A stretch of DNA of 64,000 bases from NCBI GenBank assembly GCA_965263375.1, contig OZ253669.1, positions 1,612,001 through 1,676,000 of the forward strand. The letters run 5' to 3'. Position numbers and translations under genes: made by a program. This DNA comes from JAJFFW01 sp965263375. GTDB lineage: Bacteria > Pseudomonadota > Alphaproteobacteria > Caulobacterales > Parvularculaceae. Position 1 is the stretch's first letter. The number at the start of each line of letters is the position of its first letter. Shown piece after piece: positions 43,839 through 52,841 of the stretch. The notes below the pieces were generated by a model that searched no databases, had not been told where the DNA came from, and saw nothing but the letters and a program-made list of their open reading frames with translations.

Positions 43839-45077
43839 ATGAATAGAATACATAAATTGTTGCACCGCAGCATTTGGTTTTTTCCCTTATTTATACTGAC
43901 GTTTAGTCTTAGCGCGTGCACAAAAGTGGTCACGTGTGAAGATGGTGTGCATAAAGATGTCAGCTGTGATGAAAGCCCACTGAATGGTGCGCATAAAAAT
44001 GAATCTCTCTCATCGAAGCAAAAATTGGCGAATCGTTTCTTTATCGGCCAAGACCTTGGCGCGATAAGACAATATGTTGATTCCGATTGTTGCGTTGCCG
44101 CTGATGGGGCCACAGCTTATGTTGGACTATATAACGTTCTGTCCCCTGAGCTTGATTTTGGCGGTTTAGGCCTCAACATTGAAGGTGAACCTGACTCAAA
44201 TGAGGGAAGTTGGGGCGCTGGGCCCGTTAGCGCCTATAAGACAGCAACAGAATTCGGCGTTCGTGATCTCGCCATTGGGTTGTTTATTGCAGAAAATGAT
44301 CGCCCAAACGCGCTAAAGGAACTTATCGCTGGTGAGCATGATAACAAGATAAAGCGTTTAGCTAGGTTGTTTCAATATGTTCCCGGTAAAGTGTTCTTGC
44401 GTATCGGCTATGAATTTGACGGTGTATGGAATGTTGGTCATGAAGCCCCAGAAGTCTATATAGCTGCATGGCGACACATTGTTGACGTCTTGCGCGCCGA
44501 GGGCGCCGAGAACCTTGTAACGGTTTGGCAGGCCAGCGCCTCCCCTATTGATGATGTTATTGAAAAGAAACACGAGGATATTAGCGTATGGTATCCCGGC
44601 GATGATTATGTAGACTGGATTGGTTTGTCATGGTTTATCAGTCCTGATGAGGTGCAAACTGTCGCCGCAGATTATAAAGCGCCCACAGCTAGGCAGTTGG
44701 CGGACGAAGTTATCACTTTCGCGCGACAGCACGCAAAGCCGGTGATGGTGGCGGAGGCTTCGCCGCAAGGTTTTGATTTAGTAAATAACGAGGAGCGTGA
44801 CCATTCCCCTATTTGGGATGGCGCGCCAGGTAAAAACCCTAAACAACTGACGCCGGATGAAATCTGGGATTCTTGGTTCGAACCTTTTTTCCAATATTTA
44901 GAGTCTAATGATGACGTGATCGATGCAATCTCCTACATCAATTGTAATTGGGAAGCCCAACCCATGTGGGGGCCGCCATATGAAAGCGGATATTGGGGCG
45001 ATACGCGATTAAATAAAAATGATTCGTTAGCGGATCGCTGGAATGAGCGTCTTGAAACATGGCGCAATCGTGACTGA
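43839..45077 (+). CDS. GH26-like endo-glycanase lipoprotein
   Basis: About 412 residues. A signal peptide ends in the lipobox LSAC (Cys27), so the enzyme is probably anchored at the outer membrane. The catalytic domain shows the GH26 pattern: VFLRIGYEFDGVWN holds the acid/base Glu (about 192) and KPVMVAEASPQG the nucleophile Glu (about 306). GH26 includes mannanases, lichenases and beta-1,3-xylanases; the xylose-regulated setting favours xylanase, but this is inference. AGGGCGG lies eight bases before ATG 43839; ATG 43833 is too close to it. It leads a plus-strand operon with a sugar porter and an oxidoreductase. Confidence 0.78.
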   Translation: MNRIHKLLHRSIWFFPLFILTFSLSACTKVVTCEDGVHKDVSCDESPLNGAHKNESLSSKQKLANRFFIGQDLGAIRQYVDSDCCVAADGATAYVGLYNVLSPELDFGGLGLNIEGEPDSNEGSWGAGPVSAYKTATEFGVRDLAIGLFIAENDRPNALKELIAGEHDNKIKRLARLFQYVPGKVFLRIGYEFDGVWNVGHEAPEVYIAAWRHIVDVLRAEGAENLVTVWQASASPIDDVIEKKHEDISVWYPGDDYVDWIGLSWFISPDEVQTVAADYKAPTARQLADEVITFARQHAKPVMVAEASPQGFDLVNNEERDHSPIWDGAPGKNPKQLTPDEIWDSWFEPFFQYLESNDDVIDAISYINCNWEAQPMWGPPYESGYWGDTRLNKNDSLADRWNERLETWRNRD

Positions 45078-45094
45078 TAAAAGAAAGTAGAAAA

Positions 45095-46657
45095 ATGAGT
45101 GATTCAAGGGAAGTTAGAAACGCCTTTCGCTATTCTATCATTATTGCACTGGGGGGATTTGTTTTTGGATTTGATGCATCGGTGATCTCCGGTGTCATTG
45201 GGTATGTCACACGAGAGTTTGGGTTATCGCCTCTTCAACAAGGCTTGGTCGTCAGCGCGCCAACGCTGGCTGCGGTTCTTGCGTCTTTAACGGTGGGGTT
45301 CCTCGCCGATCTATATGGTCGCAAAAGGATGCTGCAGTTAATGGCGCTTCTTTATATCATATCCGCAATATTCTCGGCTCTGGCTGACAGCTATATGTCG
45401 CTTGTTATCGCCCGGGCGGTTGGCGGCTATGCTTTCGGGTCTCTATATTTGGCCCCCGTTTATATTGCTGAGCTTTCTCCCGCACGGTTAAGGGGACGAA
45501 TGGTTTCGGTGAATCAGCTCAATATCGTTGTTGGTTTATCGGCCGCCTATTTTATCAACTATTATATTCAATCAATATCAACCTCTGATGCTGCGTGGGT
45601 TTCAATGCTCGGCGTTGATAAGCATACCTGGAATTGGATGTTAGGGGTCGAGGCGTTGCCTGCAGCGATATGGCTTGGACTGTTAACATTCGTGCCGCGA
45701 AGCCCAAGATGGCTCGGCACCCAAGGTCGCTGGGATGAAGCGAGAGCAGTTGTCAGGCAAGTAACACCGCCATCCGAAGCAGAAACAGCAATCAAAGAGA
45801 TTGAAGATACAATTGGTGAAAGTGCAACGACGCTTGGCGATCGTCTTGGCGAACTGTTTTCGCGAAAAATGATCTTTATCGTGACCATAGGGCTAGTCAT
45901 CGCAATTGTTCAGCAGATAACCGGTATTAATATTGTCTTCTTCTATGCGACGACAATCTTTGAACAAAGCGGTGTTGGAACAAACGCGGCCTTTGCTCAA
46001 GCAATTAGTATTGGGTTGGTCAATGTCGTGTTCACACTTATCGCTATGGCCGCGATAGATAGTATTGGCCGAAAGCCGCTTATGGTGATAGGCCTTTTTG
46101 GTGTGGCCGTAAGTATGGGGCTGGTCGCTTGGGGCTTTCATAATGCGACCTACCTTCTGCCGCAAGAAGCTCTTAACGAGCTTGAGCTTAGCGCCTACGC
46201 TGAACAGTTAGCGCCAGTTTTAGGTGTTGAGTTTGCATCTGATGTAAGCTTTAAAAATGCTATTATCGCCGCTATTGGCGACACGGTGATGCGAGACAAC
46301 GAAGCCGCAATTTTGAGCGTGTCGATGTCGGCGAACGCCAAACTGATATTATTTGGCATTTTAGGGTTTGTCGCCTCATTCGCCTTATCGCTCGGGCCGG
46401 TTATGTGGGTACTCTTATCCGAGATATTCCCAGTCAAAATCAGAGGCTTAGCGGTTTCATTGATCACCGTCTTTAACAGCGGCACAAGCTGGCTAGTTCA
46501 GTTCTTGTTCCCATGGTCAGTCGCCCATATCGGCAGCGCCGGTGTATTCCTCGCCTTTTCCATTTTCGCAATTATTGGTTTGGTGCTCGTTGCTTGGCTG
46601 CTGCCTGAAACAAAAGGGCTATCGCTTGAAAAGCTTGAAGCCAAACTGGCGTCATAA
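45095..46657 (+). CDS. MFS sugar porter (second)
   Basis: A 520-residue, 12-span facilitator with sugar-porter motifs: GFVFGFDASVISGVIG in span 1, FLADLYGRKRML, PRSPRWLGTQG, QQITGINIVFFYATTIFE, and the end motif LPETKGLSLE. It is longer than the first porter because of a polar insertion around residues 350-395 between spans 9 and 10. It follows the GH26 gene by 17 bases and precedes the oxidoreductase by 20, so all three are likely one transcript. The probable substrate is xylose or a small xyloside. Confidence 0.92.
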   Translation: MSDSREVRNAFRYSIIIALGGFVFGFDASVISGVIGYVTREFGLSPLQQGLVVSAPTLAAVLASLTVGFLADLYGRKRMLQLMALLYIISAIFSALADSYMSLVIARAVGGYAFGSLYLAPVYIAELSPARLRGRMVSVNQLNIVVGLSAAYFINYYIQSISTSDAAWVSMLGVDKHTWNWMLGVEALPAAIWLGLLTFVPRSPRWLGTQGRWDEARAVVRQVTPPSEAETAIKEIEDTIGESATTLGDRLGELFSRKMIFIVTIGLVIAIVQQITGINIVFFYATTIFEQSGVGTNAAFAQAISIGLVNVVFTLIAMAAIDSIGRKPLMVIGLFGVAVSMGLVAWGFHNATYLLPQEALNELELSAYAEQLAPVLGVEFASDVSFKNAIIAAIGDTVMRDNEAAILSVSMSANAKLILFGILGFVASFALSLGPVMWVLLSEIFPVKIRGLAVSLITVFNSGTSWLVQFLFPWSVAHIGSAGVFLAFSIFAIIGLVLVAWLLPETKGLSLEKLEAKLAS

Positions 46658-46677
46658 GTTTAAGAAAGGATCTTAAG

Positions 46678-47637
46678 ATGAAGAAAATTGGCTGGGGTAT
46701 TGTCAGTACTGGACGTATTTCGGATTGGTTTTGCGGTGACTTTGGCGCGGTAACGGATGGAAAACTTGTTGGCGTTTCTTCCCGCTCTATGGCGAGTGCG
46801 GAAAAGTTTGCCGCACAATATGACATCCCCAACTGTTATGACGATTACTCGCAAATGTTGGCTAATGATGAGATCGATGTCGTATACATCGGAACGCCTC
46901 ATTCGCTTCATGCTGAAAACTCAATCGATGCGCTAAAAGCCGGTAAAGCAGCGCTGTGCGAAAAGTCACTTACTGTGAATGCAGATGAGTGCGCCGCATT
47001 GATAAAAACCGCCGAAGAAACTGGCGGTTACTTAATGGAGGCGATGTGGACATATTTCTTGCCAGCTATGCAAAAAGCTAAGGAGTGGGTCGATACGGGG
47101 CGTATAGGGAATTTGCTTCAGATAAAAACCGATTTTGGTTATCCGGTGCCCTATGCGGCAGATGCAAGAGAGTACGATGTAAACTATGGCGGCGGCGTTC
47201 TTCTTGAAATGGGTGTTTATCCTGTAGCAATTGCACATTACTTCGGGGGTGCGGATGCGGAAGTCATTTCAGCAATTGGCACAAGGGCGCCAAATGGTGT
47301 TGAAAATGATGTTACGGCAATATTGAGCTTCGGTGACGTTAACGCCGTTATTTCAACCAGCTTTCGCGCTCGCCTTAGAAACGCGGCTTATATCATTGGT
47401 GATGAAGGATATATCGTTATTCCAGATGCGTTCCGGTGCCACGAATGCTTTCTATACAAAATAGAAGATTGTCTCGATCACTTTATCGCGCACAGACACA
47501 CTAAAGGCTACGAATACCAAGCCATTGCCGTTTGTGAAGATTTACGCAAGGGCGCGCGTCAATCAGAGATTATGCCATTGAAGAACAGCCTTGCTTTCCA
47601 GAAGACAATGGATGCAATAAAAATGCGGCTAGAATAG
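46678..47637 (+). CDS. Gfo/Idh/MocA-family oxidoreductase
   Basis: A 319-residue NAD(P)-dependent dehydrogenase. GWGIVSTGRISDWFC is the nucleotide-binding loop (in place of GxGxxG it has STGRIS), and the C-terminal domain follows from about residue 125. The family's EKP motif reads C-E-K-S at about residues 94-97: the catalytic Lys is kept but Pro is replaced by Ser. Close families include dimeric dihydrodiol and NADP-xylose dehydrogenases, so an aldose-oxidising role is possible. AAAGGA lies seven bases before the ATG. The stop codon lies within its terminator. Confidence 0.85.
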   Translation: MKKIGWGIVSTGRISDWFCGDFGAVTDGKLVGVSSRSMASAEKFAAQYDIPNCYDDYSQMLANDEIDVVYIGTPHSLHAENSIDALKAGKAALCEKSLTVNADECAALIKTAEETGGYLMEAMWTYFLPAMQKAKEWVDTGRIGNLLQIKTDFGYPVPYAADAREYDVNYGGGVLLEMGVYPVAIAHYFGGADAEVISAIGTRAPNGVENDVTAILSFGDVNAVISTSFRARLRNAAYIIGDEGYIVIPDAFRCHECFLYKIEDCLDHFIAHRHTKGYEYQAIAVCEDLRKGARQSEIMPLKNSLAFQKTMDAIKMRLE

Positions 47638-47646
47638 CCGCATTTT
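47621..47646 (+). terminator. Terminator of the GH26-porter-oxidoreductase operon
   Basis: AAATGCGGCTA (47621-47631), loop GAA, TAGCCGCATTT (47635-47645) then T: an 11-pair perfect stem that includes the gene's own TAG stop. Confidence 0.85.
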
Positions 47647-47663
47647 CGATTTTCATTCAGAGA

Positions 47664-47682
47664 TTCGCCTTTGCCAGGCGAA
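47664..47682 (-). terminator. Hairpin terminator candidate of the PhyH-type gene
   Basis: TTCGCCT (47664-47670) and AGGCGAA (47676-47682) around a five-base loop, eight bases beyond the stop of the minus-strand gene. The T-tract on that strand is weak. Confidence 0.5.
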
Positions 47683-47689
47683 AGCGCGT

Positions 47690-48409
47690 TTAAGCGGTTC
47701 GGTGCTCTAAAACTTCTTCTGTCGAAAAACGATACCGCATATTGCGATAAACGCATACGTCGGTAATATCTTCCGGCGTGCCCGCCCCTGCTGAACGATA
47801 ATTAGTAGAAAAACGATATCCCTTGCGGATTGGCAAAATCCGGTGCCAACAATGGCCATGTAACAGAACCAAATCACCTCGTTTAGGCGTCAACACAACT
47901 TGCCCTGTAAGATCTTCATGCGGATCGCCAGCAGGCAGCACGCCCTCACGATGAGATCCAGGCATAACGACCACTTCACCGCCATTCTCGGCCGTTAGGT
48001 CGCGCGTATATACCAACCGATTTAAATTAAACATGCCTGTTTCTGGCGGGCAATCTTGGTGCCATGCTTGACCAACAGTGCCTTCCTTAGAGAACATCAC
48101 CATGCAATACTGACGCCCCCAGCCTTTATCTAAAATCGCTTCAGTCAACTCTTTAAAAAATGGATCTTCTTCAACTGAATCAAAGTCTGTTACCCCTTCA
48201 CGCTGAGGGAACCACGGCACAACTTCCGTTGCAGAAAGAGAGACAAATTCATCTGTGTGTGAAAAATCTGGCTGAGCGCCAAAATGCTTTTCAATCCGTT
48301 TGTCCAAATGGTTCATCAATTCGCTGTCGAAAAATGCAGGCAGATGAATATATCCTTGTTGCCAGAACGTTTTAGCGACCTGTTCAGGAACTAATTCCTC
48401 TCGTGTCAT
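47690..48409 (-). CDS. Phytanoyl-CoA dioxygenase (PhyH) family protein
   Basis: A 239-residue Fe(II)/2-oxoglutarate oxygenase. The metal triad is H-x-D in GQAWHQDCPPETG (about residues 117-119) and the distal His in LLHGHCWHRILPIRKG (about 201), followed by the 2-oxoglutarate-binding Arg in GYRFSTNYR. Substrates in this family range from lipids to sugars and natural products. It is last of a minus-strand run behind galM and lies 19 bases after it, so it may be part of the sugar operon; no such role is established. Confidence 0.85.
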   Translation of the reverse strand: MTREELVPEQVAKTFWQQGYIHLPAFFDSELMNHLDKRIEKHFGAQPDFSHTDEFVSLSATEVVPWFPQREGVTDFDSVEEDPFFKELTEAILDKGWGRQYCMVMFSKEGTVGQAWHQDCPPETGMFNLNRLVYTRDLTAENGGEVVVMPGSHREGVLPAGDPHEDLTGQVVLTPKRGDLVLLHGHCWHRILPIRKGYRFSTNYRSAGAGTPEDITDVCVYRNMRYRFSTEEVLEHRTA

Positions 48410-48427
48410 AATAACCTCCCTTTGTGG

Positions 48428-49486
48428 TTAGGTATCTGCTGAAAATTTAAAAACTGAGCGATGTTTATAGGCTTCACCGGGGGCAAGTCTGGTAGAGGGA
48501 AAATGAGCATGGTTAGGAGAATCAGGAAAAGCCTGTGTCTCAAAACAGATCCCAGAATACTCACGAAATCCTTTATTCATGCGACGTTTTAAGTTTTGCC
48601 CCGTATAGATATGAAGAGAGGGCTGATCAGTTAAAATATCCATTCGGCGCCCTGAATGCGGATCAAATAAAACACCAGCAGGGCGCAGGGCGCCATTGTT
48701 ATTTTCCAACACAAAGTCATGGTCTAATCTTTTTACAGCATCCCCCAAAACCCGTGAGCTAGTAAAGTCAAACTCCGTTCCTTTTACTGGCAGGAAGCGT
48801 CCTGTTGGGATGCCTTCCGCTTCAAGTTCAAGACGTTTTTTTGCATATATGGTCAAATGATGATCGCTAACTTCGCTATCAATATGGCCGTACAAATTAA
48901 AATATGTATGCTGTGTAAGATTTATTACTGTTGGCGCATCTGTAATTGCGTAATAGTCCACAAACAGTTGATCATCATCTGATAAAGAATATCGAACCCT
49001 GGCCGTCACCACGCCGGGAAAGCCCCCTTCTCCATCTGGGGAGACGAGTTCAAACTCGACATAAGATAGACCAGAAACTTTAACATCCAAGCAACGCCAG
49101 CATTGTTTATGGAATCCGTTAAACCCTCCGTGTAGCGTATTCTCGCCTTGATTACGATCAAGCGGTATCAGGCCGTTTTCTGACTGATATTGCCCCCGGC
49201 CAATTCTGCCAGCATATCGGCCGATAACAGCGCCAATAAAAAATGGGCAACGTTCATATTGAGAAAGATCGGAATAGCTGAGAACGATATTATCAAAGTG
49301 GCCCGTGCGGTCCGGCGTAAAAATACGTGTTATAATTGCACCGTAATCCATGATGGAAACGCGAACTCCGTTTTTATTTTCTAGCGTATACTCCCAGATA
49401 GTCTCACCGGACTTAGTCACGCCGATAATTTCCCCAGCTTCCTGTTGAGCAAGATTGTTCTTCGATTGACGCGCAATCGGGGTCAT
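48428..49486 (-). CDS. galM: Aldose 1-epimerase (mutarotase)
   Basis: A 352-residue enzyme interconverting alpha and beta anomers of aldoses, giving XylA or kinases the right anomer. GRYAGRIGRGQY and NTLHGGFNGFHKQCW contain the conserved Arg and first His, NLTQHTYFNLYG the second His, and CFETQAFPDSPNH the catalytic Glu. It overlaps the symporter gene upstream by four bases (ATGA), placing it in the same transcript under operator site 4. Confidence 0.92.
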   Translation of the reverse strand: MTPIARQSKNNLAQQEAGEIIGVTKSGETIWEYTLENKNGVRVSIMDYGAIITRIFTPDRTGHFDNIVLSYSDLSQYERCPFFIGAVIGRYAGRIGRGQYQSENGLIPLDRNQGENTLHGGFNGFHKQCWRCLDVKVSGLSYVEFELVSPDGEGGFPGVVTARVRYSLSDDDQLFVDYYAITDAPTVINLTQHTYFNLYGHIDSEVSDHHLTIYAKKRLELEAEGIPTGRFLPVKGTEFDFTSSRVLGDAVKRLDHDFVLENNNGALRPAGVLFDPHSGRRMDILTDQPSLHIYTGQNLKRRMNKGFREYSGICFETQAFPDSPNHAHFPSTRLAPGEAYKHRSVFKFSADT

Positions 49487-51069
49487 TGCACGGCCTCCGC
49501 GCGAACGGAGATATCTGTTTGTAGCTGTCGTGTATATGCCTCCGTCAATTTAAGACGTAAGCTGATTGCCGCGACGATTAAAAAGGCGATGCCTGGCGCA
49601 TATGCGAACGCAAACAAAATGCCCGATAGAGCAAGGCGTGATTGCTCTTGGTCTGGCGCATATCCTGTCCAAGCCAATATCATGCCGCCAATAACACCGC
49701 CGGCGGTAACGCCAAGCTTTAGTGAAAATAAGACTGAAGAAAAAACCAGGCCATTATTGCGAATGCCCGTTTTATGCTGGCCGTAATCAACGCAGTCTGA
49801 CAACATCGCCCACAGAACAGGCACGGCAACTTGGCCGGTAAAAGCCGACAACACAAACATAAATAAAGCTGCAAGGGGTAAACTATCGCTGGCAAATCCG
49901 ACCATAAATTGGGCGATCGCTTGTGCGATGAATAAACCGACGAATGCGTTAACCCGATTAAACCGGCGACCTAATTCATGCGCAATCGCACCGCCTACGA
50001 TCATCGCGCAAATAGCAATTACAGTCGCAACAAGGGGGAGTTTTACGATTAAGTTGCTTAACCCTAAGACTGTTATAAGTGCTAAAACAGAAACACCAAT
50101 ACCGATTGAAAGATAGACATCTTTCTTTGCAAAACCGCCCGAAAAACGACCAGCAACGACGCTGCCTAAAACTGCTGCGATCGCCGCCAAGGTTAGGTAC
50201 ACAGAGAACATATCCTCCGCAACGAGCACGTATTTTGTAAAATAGAATGTATTGGCGCCGCGCATAACAACCGCCATCAATAAGAAAAAATTAATTGAGG
50301 CTAGGACGACCCATTGATCGTTGCGAAAGAGCGAACCGATGTCTTGCCAAACTGAGACTGTTCGTTTTGTGTCGGTGTTTTGTTTGCCGTCGCTTTCGGC
50401 CACTTGCCCAGAAGCTGAAATCCGCTCGCGCGTGGTTAAAAAGCAAAGAAAAAACAAGGCCACAGCAAGGCTAGAATAGATGGCGATGACAAGCTGAAAA
50501 CCCTTTACGTTGTCCCCTGCGCCTAGCACCCCAACCAGGGGCATCGTCGCTGCGCCGACGATGATATTGCCTGTCTGGGCCATTGCAAATTGCCATGACC
50601 GTAACGACATGCGCTCATCTGGGTCCGGCGTAATAGCCGTAGCCATGGCGCCATACGGAATATTAATCGCCGTGTATACAGCCATCAATAAGAAATAAGT
50701 TGCAAAGGCGGCCCATGCTTTCGCCTCGCCTTCAATGCCGCCAATCGAAAAAGCAAGCACATACGCAACCCCAAACGGGATCGCTAACCAAAGCAGCCAG
50801 GGGCGAAATTGGCCCCATTTTGTTTGCGTGCGGTCTGCAAGACCGCCCATTAAGGGGTCGGTAATGGCGTCGCTAAGGCGCACGAGCCCAAAGATCAACG
50901 CAACGCGCGCCGGATCAAGCAACAACGTATCTGTGTAATACGCCTGCAGAAAATTTATGATAACTTGAAAGGCTAAATTGCTCGCGAGGTCGCCGCAGCC
51001 ATAACCAATCTTTTCCCAAAAGGAGATTGCGTTTGCACGCTGGGAGGCCGAAGCCTGCTGCGCCGCCAT
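49483..51069 (-). CDS. GPH-type sugar:cation symporter (MFS)
   Basis: A 528-residue, 12-span transporter of the glycoside-pentoside-hexuronide group (MelB/XynB/XylP-like). LSDAITDPLMGGLADRTQTKWGQFRPWLLW near residues 66-95 holds the cation-site Asp residues and the GPH signature, and YGQHKTGIRNNGLVFS is the typical late motif. AGGGAAG lies six bases before the ATG. Probable cargo is xylosides or xylo-oligosaccharides, given the GH43 and GH120 neighbours. Operator site 4 is 70 bases upstream. Confidence 0.92.
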   Translation of the reverse strand: MAAQQASASQRANAISFWEKIGYGCGDLASNLAFQVIINFLQAYYTDTLLLDPARVALIFGLVRLSDAITDPLMGGLADRTQTKWGQFRPWLLWLAIPFGVAYVLAFSIGGIEGEAKAWAAFATYFLLMAVYTAINIPYGAMATAITPDPDERMSLRSWQFAMAQTGNIIVGAATMPLVGVLGAGDNVKGFQLVIAIYSSLAVALFFLCFLTTRERISASGQVAESDGKQNTDTKRTVSVWQDIGSLFRNDQWVVLASINFFLLMAVVMRGANTFYFTKYVLVAEDMFSVYLTLAAIAAVLGSVVAGRFSGGFAKKDVYLSIGIGVSVLALITVLGLSNLIVKLPLVATVIAICAMIVGGAIAHELGRRFNRVNAFVGLFIAQAIAQFMVGFASDSLPLAALFMFVLSAFTGQVAVPVLWAMLSDCVDYGQHKTGIRNNGLVFSSVLFSLKLGVTAGGVIGGMILAWTGYAPDQEQSRLALSGILFAFAYAPGIAFLIVAAISLRLKLTEAYTRQLQTDISVRAEAVQ

Positions 51070-51138
51070 TTTGTTCTTCCCTACTGCGCCCCGCCTTTGA
51101 AAGGTTTATTGGCGGCGGGGTCGCTATATTAAACACAC

Positions 51139-51156
51139 AATGTTAGCGCTATCATT
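51139..51156. promoter_or_regulatory. LacI/XylR-type operator (site 4)
   Basis: AATGTTAGCGCTATCATT, 70 bases before the symporter start and after the GH43 stop. It would control symporter-galM-phyH. Confidence 0.85.
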
Positions 51157-51205
51157 GCGATTTAAGTTACAAGTGTCAACGGCGCCGAATAAGCTAATAG
51201 CAAGG

Positions 51206-52783
51206 TTAACCTTCAAATTCGCGATAGCGGAATGTGCTGAAGTCAGCATGCAAACGGCGACCCGTTAAGTCCTGACAGGTCATGCCGACAAAAGCGCCTG
51301 TGAAATTCGCGCCCTCCCCTTTGCCAGCTTCATCGCTTAATACGCTGGCGTCTAAAATGGGCCCAGCAGGCTCCCAATTTGCACCGTCCAATGACCATGA
51401 AAATGCGAGACTGATCCCTTCGACACGCGCGCGAAGCCATAATTTACCGCTTTGTGGAAGTGGAATATCTCCCTCACGGACCGGAAATTCAGCGTTCAAA
51501 GACTGGTTTCCATTACAGCTCATAACGGCAAGCACCCGCCCCGCATCATCTTTATGGGTAACGTGAAGATAATGGAACTTATGAGCGTTATAATAGGCGA
51601 CAAGACCGGCGGTTTGCTGGAAATTATCGGGTTGAAACTCAACACAAGTTGTCGCTTCGTAATTGAAATGTTGCTGTCTGCGCGCCACTAGGGACGAGTG
51701 GAACCAACTTCCAAGCGAGTCTCTGCCGTATAGGCGCAATGTATCAGACGCCGCTGTCATTGAGAATAAACCAGACGTATCGGGCGTGCGTAACCATTGG
51801 AAATCTTGCGGCAATTCTTTGCTGGAAAAATCATAGTTAATATCCAGCAATTCGTGAGTAGTGTCCGCATCATAGGCGGTTTCCGGGTCCACTAAACGCA
51901 GCCAACCAGCGTCATCCCAATAAACTTCGTGCAGCGCTGATTCCCTGCCCATTGGGCTGCGCCGTGGCCCTTCGATTGGGCGGCTGCAAAGATGGGTTAG
52001 CCACCAACGGCCATCTGGCCCCTGCGCGATGGAGCCATGCCCTGTGCGTTGTAAAGTGGCTCGGGGTTTGTCCATCGCTGTAACAACGTGTAATTCAGGA
52101 TCCTCTTCGTAAGGACCCCATATATTCTTTGAGCGCACGAGTGTTACAGCGTGGGTATACCCGGTTCCGCCTTCCGCCGTCATCAGATAATAAAATCCGT
52201 CTTTTTTATAGATGTGGGGGCCTTCAGTGAAATCCGTTACTGTGCCGTCAAAAATAATTCGACTGGGGCCGATCAAGCTTTTGTCTTCATGAGAATATTC
52301 CTGCAAGACAATTCCCCGGAAATAGGACCGGTCAGGCCTATGGTCCCAGATCATATTCGAATGCCATTTGCGTCCATCTTCGTCATGAAACAGACTTGGG
52401 TCAAAACCACTGCTGTTCATATAGACCGGGTCAGACCATTCTCCGTCTATTTTATCACATGTTGTTAGGTAATTGTGGGTGTCTTTAAACTCACCGTCAA
52501 AACGAGTGACCTTGGTATAGCAGAGCCAAAACAAGCCATCCGCATAGCTAAGGCACGGCGCCCAAACGCCGCAAGAATCAGGAACCCCAGTCAGGTCCAG
52601 AAGCGCCGCCCGATTAAGCGGACGCGAGGCCAATTCCCAATTTACAAGATTTTCTGAGCGATAAATTTGAACCCCCGGATACCACTCAAAAGTAGATACA
52701 GCGATATAAAACACGCCATCAACGCAACAAATTGATGGGTCGGGATTAAACCCGCGCAAAATGGGGTTTTTAATGTTATTCAT
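51206..52783 (-). CDS. GH43 beta-xylosidase
   Basis: About 525 residues. The five-bladed propeller carries the three acids of GH43: Asp15 (GFNPDPSICC), the pKa-modulating Asp in SSGFDPSLFHDEDG and the acid Glu in VTDFTEGPHIYKKDG. A beta-sandwich domain follows from about residue 330, as in xylan beta-xylosidases of the GH43_11 group. There is no signal peptide, so it probably cuts imported xylo-oligosaccharides to xylose in the cytoplasm. I start at ATG 52783; a frame from 52885 would run into the LacI gene and add 34 non-homologous residues. Confidence 0.92.
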   Translation of the reverse strand: MNNIKNPILRGFNPDPSICCVDGVFYIAVSTFEWYPGVQIYRSENLVNWELASRPLNRAALLDLTGVPDSCGVWAPCLSYADGLFWLCYTKVTRFDGEFKDTHNYLTTCDKIDGEWSDPVYMNSSGFDPSLFHDEDGRKWHSNMIWDHRPDRSYFRGIVLQEYSHEDKSLIGPSRIIFDGTVTDFTEGPHIYKKDGFYYLMTAEGGTGYTHAVTLVRSKNIWGPYEEDPELHVVTAMDKPRATLQRTGHGSIAQGPDGRWWLTHLCSRPIEGPRRSPMGRESALHEVYWDDAGWLRLVDPETAYDADTTHELLDINYDFSSKELPQDFQWLRTPDTSGLFSMTAASDTLRLYGRDSLGSWFHSSLVARRQQHFNYEATTCVEFQPDNFQQTAGLVAYYNAHKFHYLHVTHKDDAGRVLAVMSCNGNQSLNAEFPVREGDIPLPQSGKLWLRARVEGISLAFSWSLDGANWEPAGPILDASVLSDEAGKGEGANFTGAFVGMTCQDLTGRRLHADFSTFRYREFEG

Positions 52784-52841
52784 GCTGTATCTTTCTTTGA
52801 TTAGAATAGAAAGCAGACGCCTAACCACATGCGTGGTCGCA

